A stretch of 64,000 bases of DNA from Tannerella sp. (lineage in GTDB: Bacteria > Bacteroidota > Bacteroidia > Bacteroidales > Tannerellaceae): positions 20,252-84,251 of the forward strand of contig JAITVY010000102.1 in the NCBI GenBank assembly GCA_031285565.1. Direction: 5' to 3'. The notes beneath the pieces were generated by a model. It did no database searches and had not been told where the DNA came from. It saw nothing but the letters and a program-made list of their open reading frames with translations. Each line of letters opens with the position of its first letter. The stretch's first letter is position 1. Below are positions 56,530 to 64,000 of the stretch, piece by piece. Both the position numbers and the translations under genes were made by a program.

Positions 56530-58944
56530 ATGTTGAAAAAGAAAACACGTTTTATTGTATTGATTCTGTATATCATATTTAATCCTTTAATTATCACAGC
56601 ACAAATTAAAGGTGTAATCGTTGAAACAGGAACTCGGGTCCCCATCGATTTCGCGGATGTACTTCTTTTTGAAAAAGGAAAGGAACAGCCGGTATTACAT
56701 ACTATTCCCGATTCTAAAGGGCATTTTTCACTATCCGGTGTAAAAGCAGGCGAATATACATTGATGGTTCGTTTGGTAGGTTTTGATATTTATACAAAAC
56801 CGAATATCCAAATATCCGGAGTATCTGTATTGGATTTAGGATTTATTGAAATGAATCCGTTGGAACAGGGATTAGCGGAAGTTGAAATAGTTGCCCAGAA
56901 AAAGCAAATTATTTATAAGTTAGATAAGCGGGTGATTGAAGCGGCCGGCAGCTTGCTGGCTGATGGTGGATCGGCTGTCGATATATTAGAAAATACTCCG
57001 TCGGTGCGGGTAAATGCAGAAGGTGAAGTTACATTTCGCGGGAGTAGTGGCTTTTTGGTTTATGTTGATGGGAAGCCGAGTGTTTTTAGCGGAAGCCAGG
57101 CATTGGAACAGATCCCTTCTGGTCAGATCCAAAATATAGAAATTATCACAACTCCTTCGGCACGTCATGATACAGACGGAGATGTGGGTATTATTAATAT
57201 CATTACCAAAAAACATTTCGGAGGTGGATTAAGCGGCATGGTAAATGTAAGCGGTAGTACTGTTTTATCCCGGAATATTGATTTTCTGGTGACCCAGCAA
57301 AGCAAAGCATCCCGTTGGTTTCTCGGGGGAGCATGGACTGAACGGTTGAGAGAAAGTAGTTTCAATCAGGATAAAACAACTATTATAGATGACTTAACGA
57401 CTATCTCACAATCGGACGGACCCAGGGAGAGTAATAATTTTAATTATTCATTGAAAGCCGGTTACGTATATTCACTTCCCGCTACTACACTGAATATTGA
57501 TTTTGAAGGTGGATATGGCGGACGTACCCGCTCCGGGGATCTGGATTACAAGGAAGTAAAAAGAAGCAACGGGGATGAAGAATCCGGTGATTACTTTAGC
57601 CGTGATGAATATGATTTACATGAAACGTATTTTCAGGGAAATGTTGGTTTTGATCATCAGTTTCATAAAAAGGGTCATCAATTAACCGGAAACTTTTATT
57701 TGAAATACGGAGGAGATGCTTTGGAATATTTTCAAAGCGACCTGTTTGATAAAAATAATGTACAGCAACAGGGACATCGTGCCTGGGAAGATGAGCATCG
57801 GTGGACAGTGCGAACAAATCTGGATTATGTATTCCCCTATAGTGAGAGTGGACGACTTGAAGCAGGACATCAGTATTTTTCATATCTTGAAGATGGAGAC
57901 TACCGGATGGATTTCTGGGATCCGGAAAAACAGGGCTTTTATGATCGCGAGGATATTTATAATACCTTTTATTTTCAACGTGGTATTCATTCTATTTATG
58001 CAATAGTAGCGGATCGTTATAAAGCTTTTGATTTTCAGTTGGGTGTACGCGGAGAGCATACCCATCGTGTATTGGAGAGTTCAAAGGAGTGGGCTAACCG
58101 CACGGTGAATCGTTTTGAACTGTTTCCTTCTATTCACCTGGGTTATACGTTTCCTAACGATCATCATTTAATGGCATCTTTCTCATACCGGACTACACGT
58201 CCACAATTGTTCTATATGGAACCTTACATTACATATCGTGATTACTATTCGGCAGAAATCGGCAATCCGGATATTTTGCCTGAATATATTTATGTGTATG
58301 AGTTGAATTATAGAAAAAATATTGGAGAACATGCTGTTTCGGCGACTCTGTTTCATCGGAACCGGAAGGATAAAATCGAACGATTGCGTGTCCCTTATGA
58401 AGCAGGAGTAACATTAGATTCGATGGCGAATGTTGGTAATGACTATGCTACCGGATTGGAATTGAGCATCCAGGCGCAACCTCTGCGTTGGTGGAATCTT
58501 ACACTTAACAGCAGTTATTATTACTACAAGGTCAAAAATAAACTGGAAATTTCCGGAGGAGCAGATGAAACGAGTCGTAATTATGAGATTATGTTGAATA
58601 ACGGATTCGCAGCAGGCAAAAATACACGCATTCAGTTGGATGGAAATTTAGTCGGTCCATCGGTTACTACCCAGGGAAAGACTGATGCATTCTGGTATAT
58701 GAATCTATCTGTACGTCAACAGATGCTAAACCGCAAACTTACCGGTACACTGGCCTTTCGGGATGTTTTCAATTCGGCAAGATACAATAGTCATATCACC
58801 ACAGCCAATCTGGAATCCGTAACGAAAATCCGTCCTAAATATCCTCTGATAACCTTAACACTTAGCTATACATTTAACAGCTTTAAACAGCGAAGCTCAC
58901 AAAGTAAAGAGGATCATGATTTGTTTGAAGGAACAAATCATTGA
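56530..58944 (+). CDS. TonB-dependent receptor-like outer-membrane protein (carboxypeptidase-regulatory-like domain plus plug and OMP_b-brl_3)
   Basis: IKGVIVETGTRVPIDFADVLLF..., plug GGSAVDILENTPSVRVNAEGEVTFRGSSGFLVYVDGKPSV, large barrel. Confidence 0.9.
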   Translation: MLKKKTRFIVLILYIIFNPLIITAQIKGVIVETGTRVPIDFADVLLFEKGKEQPVLHTIPDSKGHFSLSGVKAGEYTLMVRLVGFDIYTKPNIQISGVSVLDLGFIEMNPLEQGLAEVEIVAQKKQIIYKLDKRVIEAAGSLLADGGSAVDILENTPSVRVNAEGEVTFRGSSGFLVYVDGKPSVFSGSQALEQIPSGQIQNIEIITTPSARHDTDGDVGIINIITKKHFGGGLSGMVNVSGSTVLSRNIDFLVTQQSKASRWFLGGAWTERLRESSFNQDKTTIIDDLTTISQSDGPRESNNFNYSLKAGYVYSLPATTLNIDFEGGYGGRTRSGDLDYKEVKRSNGDEESGDYFSRDEYDLHETYFQGNVGFDHQFHKKGHQLTGNFYLKYGGDALEYFQSDLFDKNNVQQQGHRAWEDEHRWTVRTNLDYVFPYSESGRLEAGHQYFSYLEDGDYRMDFWDPEKQGFYDREDIYNTFYFQRGIHSIYAIVADRYKAFDFQLGVRGEHTHRVLESSKEWANRTVNRFELFPSIHLGYTFPNDHHLMASFSYRTTRPQLFYMEPYITYRDYYSAEIGNPDILPEYIYVYELNYRKNIGEHAVSATLFHRNRKDKIERLRVPYEAGVTLDSMANVGNDYATGLELSIQAQPLRWWNLTLNSSYYYYKVKNKLEISGGADETSRNYEIMLNNGFAAGKNTRIQLDGNLVGPSVTTQGKTDAFWYMNLSVRQQMLNRKLTGTLAFRDVFNSARYNSHITTANLESVTKIRPKYPLITLTLSYTFNSFKQRSSQSKEDHDLFEGTNH

Positions 58945-59156
58945 TAAATTTTAAAGGTAGAAGGGGGAAGTGAAAAATGAAGCACCAATCTTCATTTTGA
59001 CTGGAAGGAGAAATCGCATGGAAACAATTGAATGTTGTTATGCTAAAGGTGTAAAAAAAATGAGGTAATGGTCGGATTATGAGTTGCTTATTCGGATGAA
59101 TAATAAAAGCGATTGTAAATTTCTTTTTATGATAAAAAATCATGATCTTTGTCATT

Positions 59157-59552
59157 ATGAATAGAAAGCTTACAATTGGGCTGTTATTTAGTTGCTTAGT
59201 GCTTTTATTTGCATGTGATGTAAATAAAAGTGATGAGGTATGTGCGTTTCATAAAGAATCTCATTTTGAAGAATCTCAAAAAACAGATATCCCTCAACGC
59301 TTAGAAGAATTAAGCAACGAGTTTAAAGGCCGTACATGTGTACTGCCCCGTCGTTCTGTTCAGGTTGCAAATTTTTTAGTTAAAGTACGCGAACAAAAGA
59401 GTCAGAAGACTTTTTTGCAGAATCGTTTGAATGGTGAAAACCAGCTTTATAAAATAGTTGAACTAAATACTGATTGTCAAATCATTCAATTTGCTACGCT
59501 TCTTTGCCGTAGGGGATATTATGTATATGCTTTACGGAAGCTTCTTATTTGA
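59157..59552 (+). CDS. Small lipoprotein of unknown function
   Basis: Lipobox LVLLFAC; Cys-containing body. Confidence 0.55.
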   Translation: MNRKLTIGLLFSCLVLLFACDVNKSDEVCAFHKESHFEESQKTDIPQRLEELSNEFKGRTCVLPRRSVQVANFLVKVREQKSQKTFLQNRLNGENQLYKIVELNTDCQIIQFATLLCRRGYYVYALRKLLI

Positions 59553-59675
59553 TTTTCTATAATTTTATTTGTTAGGATTGCTGTGAATCAGGTGATTCGT
59601 AGTGATTGGTGTTTTCTATAACTTTCGTTTATTATAAATAAACGGATTATTTCATATTTAAAAACAAATATAATT

Positions 59676-59876
59676 ATGGGATCAAATAAATCCAAGAAGC
59701 CGCAGATGCTTCTTTGTATTCTTCTTATTATTGTAGGCCTGGTAATGGCATGTGGTAATTTCATACCAAATGATTACATAAAGTTTGGTGTGACGCTTGT
59801 TTCTCTGTGTGTAGGTGTTTTCGGAGCGTTTAATGCGCTTGGCCAATCCGGTAATACAAATGAGGAAACAAAATAA
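59676..59876 (+). CDS. Small two-TM membrane protein
   Basis: MLLCILLIIVGLVMACGNFIPNDYIKFGVTLVSLCVGVFGAFNALG. Confidence 0.55.
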   Translation: MGSNKSKKPQMLLCILLIIVGLVMACGNFIPNDYIKFGVTLVSLCVGVFGAFNALGQSGNTNEETK

Positions 59877-59945
59877 AAAGCTGTTCGAATGCCGGATGCC
59901 AGTTTACTAATCCGGTTACGTACAAATATAAAAAAATATTATCGC

Positions 59946-60137
59946 ATGAAAATAAATAAAGATTTAGCGGAAGCGCTATTGATGTTGTCGCTTATTATTT
60001 TGGTTTTAGTTTCTACTACAGATTTCGATAATCCGTCAACTAAGACTATGATAATGGCTTCTCTCGGAGTATCGGCTGGTATAATGGGGGTTTTTCGTAT
60101 ACTAGGAGCACGGCAGGAGAAAAAAGAAGGGGAGTGA
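59946..60137 (+). CDS. Small two-TM membrane protein, similar to 59676-59876
   Basis: ALLMLSLIILVLVSTTDFDNPSTKTMIMASLGVSAGIMGVFRILGARQEKK; start moved to ATG 59946. Confidence 0.55.
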   Translation: MKINKDLAEALLMLSLIILVLVSTTDFDNPSTKTMIMASLGVSAGIMGVFRILGARQEKKEGE

Positions 60138-60257
60138 TTGGTTGTGTTATGTGTAAAATGTCACTGTTTTAACTTGTCTATTTGTTGAAACGAGTAAACA
60201 GAAAAACAATGAATCAGAGTTAACATAAAACCAGATATTGTAGTTACTGTTTTTAAC

Positions 60258-60306
60258 AGCCTTCATCCATATTGAGTTAAATCAATGGGTGAAGGCTTTT
60301 TTTTTT
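60258..60306 (+). terminator. Intrinsic terminator
   Basis: AGCCTTCATCCAT...ATGGGTGAAGGCT followed by long T tract. Confidence 0.92.
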
Positions 60307-60529
60307 CATAAGTTTTTTTATCTTTACTGTCAAAATGATAAAGGGAAAGGTGCCTTTGCCCCTTTGGGAGCTTAAGAAGAAAGGTGAGAGGAATAAGTAA
60401 ATAGCAAATCGTCATGTCGACTGGAGTTTTAGTGCAATGGAGACATCTCATGGTTAAAATTTCCAGAACCTGTATCACTTGAATATTTTTAAACCCAAAT
60501 TAATATTGAAGTTATTAAATAGAAATTAT

Positions 60530-62650
60530 ATGAAGAAGGAATTAGTTGCAATTGGAATGGCTGCATTATTAAGTGCCTGTAATACAGGCGCAGAAAAGAA
60601 AATGTCTGTGGAAACAACAGAGAATCCCTTTTTAACGGAGTATACTACTCCTTTCGGTGTTCCTCCGTTTGATCAAATCGAGTTGGAACATTACAAACCT
60701 GTCTTTTTACAAGGGATGGAGGAGCAGAAGAAAGAAATTGAAGCTATTATTACGAATAGTGATGCTCCGGATTTTGAAAATACCATTGTAGCATTGGATC
60801 AAAGTGGCAAATTATTGTCGAAAGTACGGATTGTTTTCTACGGACAAAACAGTGCGAATACGTCGGATGAGATGCAGGCTTTGAGTAAAGAACTATCACC
60901 GTTGCAATCGGCACATAGCGATGACATCAATTTAAACCCGAAATTGTTTGAACGGGTAAAGGTCGTTTATGATCGCAAAGATGAACTGGGGCTGAATAAA
61001 GAACAAGCAAAGCTGCTGGAAGAGACCTATAAAGGGTTTGTACGTGGCGGGGCGAATTTGCCGGAAGACAAGCAAGCACGCTTGCGCGAGTTAAACAGCG
61101 AATTATCGCTTTTACAACTTACGTTCGGGCAGAATATGTTACAGGAAACGAATGCTTTTCAACTGATTATTGATAAAGAGGAAGATTTATCCGGATTAAC
61201 GGATGGTCTGATAGCCAATGCGGCAGAAGATGCGAAAGCTGCCGGACAGGAAGGGAAATGGCTTTTTACATTGCAAAATCCGAGTGTTATGCCGTTTTTG
61301 CAATTTTCTGATAAGCGTGACTTGCGTGAAAAAATCTTTAACGGTTATATCAATCGTGGCAATAACAATAATGCAGCCGATAATAAGGAAGTCGTTAAGA
61401 AATTAGTGACACTTCGGTTGGAAAAAGCTAAATTGATGGGCTATGAAGACTATGCTGCATTTGTCTTGGAAGAACGGATGGCTAAAAATGAAAAAAACGT
61501 ATATAATCTGTTAGACGAAGTATGGGCACCCACTATAGTCAAAGCAAAAGCTGAATTGACGGATCTACAAGCCATGATGAATAAAGATGGTGTTGATGGT
61601 GAATTGAAAGGCTGGGACTGGCGTTATTACAATGAAAAAGTAATGAAGGCGAAATTCGACCTTGATGAAAATGAAGTACGTCCGTATCTGAAACTTGAAA
61701 ATGTTCGTGAGGGAATGTTTTATGTTGCAAATAAATTGTATGGTATCACTTTTGCTCCGATTAATAATATACCAAAGCCGCATGAAGAAGCTGAAGCTTT
61801 TGAATGTAAGGACGCAGATGGCACACATTTGGGTGTGCTTTATCTGGATTATTTCCCCCGTGCGAGTAAACGTGGAGGAGCCTGGTGCGGAACATACCGT
61901 TCGCAGACTTATAAAGATGGAAAACGTGTCGCACCGGTAGTAACAATCGTATGTAATTTTACAAAACCGGCTCCCGGTCGCCCGGCATTATTAAGCGCTG
62001 ATGAAGCTACGACGATGTTCCATGAATTTGGTCATGCTTTGCATAACCTGTTTAAAGATGTTCATTATTATGGAGTATCGGGTGTACCCCGTGATTTTGT
62101 GGAATTACCCTCGCAGGTAATGGAACACTGGGTATTCGAACCAGAAGTATTGAAAGTTTTTGCCAAACATTATGAAACAGGAGAAGAAATGCCGGTTGCT
62201 TTGGTAGAGAAACTGGATAAGAGCAGTAAATACGGTCAGGGTTTTGCTACTGCTGAGTATGTTGAGGCTTCGTTGTTGGATATGGATTATCATGTGTTAA
62301 AAGAGATACCGGCTGGACTGGATATATTGAAATTTGAAGATGCGGCAATGAAGAAACGGAATGCATTATCGCAAATACCGCCCCGTTACCGTTCTACTTA
62401 TTTTAATCATACAATGGGTGGCGGTTATACGGCTGGTTATTATAGCTATATGTGGTCGGAAGTATTGGATGCGGATGCATTCGAAGCATTTAAAGAAACT
62501 GGTGATATTTTTGACCAGACGACGGCTAAAAAATTCCGTGATTATGTTTTGACACCGGGAGGAATTGATGATGCAATGGTTATGTATGTAAATTTCAGAG
62601 GAAAAGAACCGAATACAACTCCACTCTTGAAAAACAGGGGGTTGAAATAA
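60530..62650 (+). CDS. dcp: M3 family peptidyl-dipeptidase (Dcp-like) lipoprotein
   Basis: Lipobox ALLSAC; zinc motif TMFHEFGHALHNL; start at ATG 60530. Confidence 0.94.
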   Translation: MKKELVAIGMAALLSACNTGAEKKMSVETTENPFLTEYTTPFGVPPFDQIELEHYKPVFLQGMEEQKKEIEAIITNSDAPDFENTIVALDQSGKLLSKVRIVFYGQNSANTSDEMQALSKELSPLQSAHSDDINLNPKLFERVKVVYDRKDELGLNKEQAKLLEETYKGFVRGGANLPEDKQARLRELNSELSLLQLTFGQNMLQETNAFQLIIDKEEDLSGLTDGLIANAAEDAKAAGQEGKWLFTLQNPSVMPFLQFSDKRDLREKIFNGYINRGNNNNAADNKEVVKKLVTLRLEKAKLMGYEDYAAFVLEERMAKNEKNVYNLLDEVWAPTIVKAKAELTDLQAMMNKDGVDGELKGWDWRYYNEKVMKAKFDLDENEVRPYLKLENVREGMFYVANKLYGITFAPINNIPKPHEEAEAFECKDADGTHLGVLYLDYFPRASKRGGAWCGTYRSQTYKDGKRVAPVVTIVCNFTKPAPGRPALLSADEATTMFHEFGHALHNLFKDVHYYGVSGVPRDFVELPSQVMEHWVFEPEVLKVFAKHYETGEEMPVALVEKLDKSSKYGQGFATAEYVEASLLDMDYHVLKEIPAGLDILKFEDAAMKKRNALSQIPPRYRSTYFNHTMGGGYTAGYYSYMWSEVLDADAFEAFKETGDIFDQTTAKKFRDYVLTPGGIDDAMVMYVNFRGKEPNTTPLLKNRGLK

Positions 62651-62930
62651 ATCATTATACTAATTAAAATTAGCAGCGTTAGTCTTAGTCGTCCTTTTCT
62701 GGGGTGTAATTGGTACCGCTCTTATGGGGGATGAGAGGCTTTTAAAATGGTCTATTGTTTTGTATCATAGAAGGAGATGCTTGTTATTCAGGTATCTCCT
62801 TTTTCTTTAATAGAAACATTTTGTTTTAAGTATTTGTTTTCTATGTATTAAAATGATTTAATTATTTGGAATGATTTTTGTTGAAAGATTGACAAGGATT
62901 TTATGATAATGAAGAAGAAAGGAATGACTG

Positions 62931-63419
62931 ATGAAATTAAAACGACTAATGAAATCAAATGTCTATTTGTGGTTGATAGGTCTGCTTCTTTTAAATATAA
63001 GCATGTCATGTGCACAGCAAACAGAAACAACTAAAAAAACAAATCTGATGGAAAATAAATATAATGAGTTGACTCCCGAAGAGGAACGTGTAATTATTTA
63101 CAAAGGTACGGAGCGTCCTTATACAGGCGAATATCTTGATAATAAAAGGGAGGGTGTATATGTTTGCAAAAGATGCGGGACACCTTTATACCGTTCGTCT
63201 GATAAGTTTGAATCCCATTGTGGATGGCCTTCGTTCGATGATGAAATTCCCGGCGCCGTAAAACGGGTTCTCGATACTGACGGATTACGTACGGAAATTA
63301 TATGTAACAATTGTGGTGCACATCTGGGACATGTGTTTACCGGTGAAAAATTTACGGAAAAAGATACCCGTCATTGTGTAAATTCGATATCTTTACAGGG
63401 GGAAGATCAAAAGGTATAA
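62931..63419 (+). CDS. msrB: Peptide-methionine (R)-S-oxide reductase
   Basis: [45 protein letters not shown]; exported (MSCAQQ). Alternative start ATG at 62949. Confidence 0.95.
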   Translation: MKLKRLMKSNVYLWLIGLLLLNISMSCAQQTETTKKTNLMENKYNELTPEEERVIIYKGTERPYTGEYLDNKREGVYVCKRCGTPLYRSSDKFESHCGWPSFDDEIPGAVKRVLDTDGLRTEIICNNCGAHLGHVFTGEKFTEKDTRHCVNSISLQGEDQKV

Positions 63420-63600
63420 AAAGGATAGAATGAAAGAAATGATCTAAGATATTGAAGAATAACAAAATAAGCATCAAATAAAACAGAAGAATGGCAAATC
63501 AAAAAGTACAAAAGAATAATTTACTATAATTCTACTTTAAGAAAACAACGGCAAAGTTTAAACAGTTTTAAACAGTGCTATAATTTCAAGGTAAAAATGA

Positions 63601-63634
63601 GCGTTTAATCACCATAAAAATGATGTTTAAACGC
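63601..63634. terminator. Hairpin GCGTTTAA...TTAAACGC with flanking T/A tracts, probably bidirectional
   Basis: Read directly. Confidence 0.65.
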
Positions 63635-64000
63635 TTAGTTTTTTTGTTGGAGTGCACGCATTTGGGAAAACTCTTTTCTCAATTCTTCGAAGCCTTCTTC
63701 CAATAATGTGAGCCTGTTATAATAGGTATCGTTAATGTTAGGCATTTTAGCTGTGAAATACCATTCAGCATGCCAGATCGTATTTATTTCATTTTCGAAT
63801 AGATTAAAACTAGGATAGCGCATCACATCGGCACTATCGGAATTGCAGACTATGAAACCATGTTCTAAGAAGCGGTTTTTCAAGCGTTTTACAAATGCTC
63901 TACCATCTTTTTCTGCTACAACATAAACATGACCATCACGGATGTTTTGCCAATCAGATTGTTCCAATAAACGAATAACCAAATAACCACCATCTAATAA
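63635..64000 (-). CDS. S24/LexA-like peptidase-domain regulator, N-terminus outside window
   Basis: Frame stays open to 64000: LLDGGYLVIRLLEQSDWQNIRDGHVYVVAEKDGRAFVKRLKNR resembles the C-terminal catalytic region of S24 repressor-like proteins. Confidence 0.65.
   Translation of the reverse strand, partial: LLDGGYLVIRLLEQSDWQNIRDGHVYVVAEKDGRAFVKRLKNRFLEHGFIVCNSDSADVMRYPSFNLFENEINTIWHAEWYFTAKMPNINDTYYNRLTLLEEGFEELRKEFSQMRALQQKN

Noticed and set aside
60263-60478. 71-aa minus-strand ORF
   Set aside because: Overlaps the strong terminator hairpin and has no recognisable features.
1-64000. CRISPR array, prophage, transposon or restriction-modification genes
   Set aside because: Scanned for regular spacer repeats, integrase/transposase and methyltransferase motifs (other than PrmC); none found.

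Overview
This 64 kb window is a typical Bacteroidales chromosome segment (TAnnTTTG-type -7 boxes, Omp85/OmpH/UppS block, DUF6242, DUF6089, DUF5686 and NamZ/DUF1343 families). The exact genus is not determinable here; a Parabacteroides-like or Tannerellaceae-like origin is a guess. Contents in order: a membrane protein cut by the left edge; ferritin; a DUF1080 lipoprotein; comF-recX-prmC; ribD; DUF6242; the DUF6089-uppS-bamA-ompH-ompH-murI-vanX-like envelope block; yccF; an M23 peptidase; a porin / imelysin / di-heme oxidoreductase / ResB-CcsA locus; NamZ; an HD hydrolase; an LptD-like protein; ung; tRNA-Arg(CCG); an envelope cluster (DUF481, two POTRA-less Omp85-like barrels, DUF5686); a two-gene locus with a giant DUF559-like-nuclease/RecQ helicase and a coiled-coil tail-anchored protein; NDH-2; a xylose operon with a degenerate-Nudix regulator; an SPFH-GYF plus zinc-ribbon pair; a TonB-dependent receptor-like barrel; small membrane proteins; an M3 peptidase; MsrB; and an S24-like protein cut by the right edge. 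Strongest leads: (1) the RecQ/nuclease plus coiled-coil membrane pair at 41402-46329, a candidate uncharacterised defence or DNA-processing system; (2) an 80-bp promoter module found twice (17077-17156 and 18509-18588), with GGTAT direct repeats 31 bp apart and identical spacing to a TAnnTTTG box, upstream of a secreted protein and the imelysin/di-heme operon; (3) a dispersed ~80-bp intergenic element with coding-like conservation (5361-5440 and 26630-26724). No CRISPR array, prophage, transposase or rRNA was seen.
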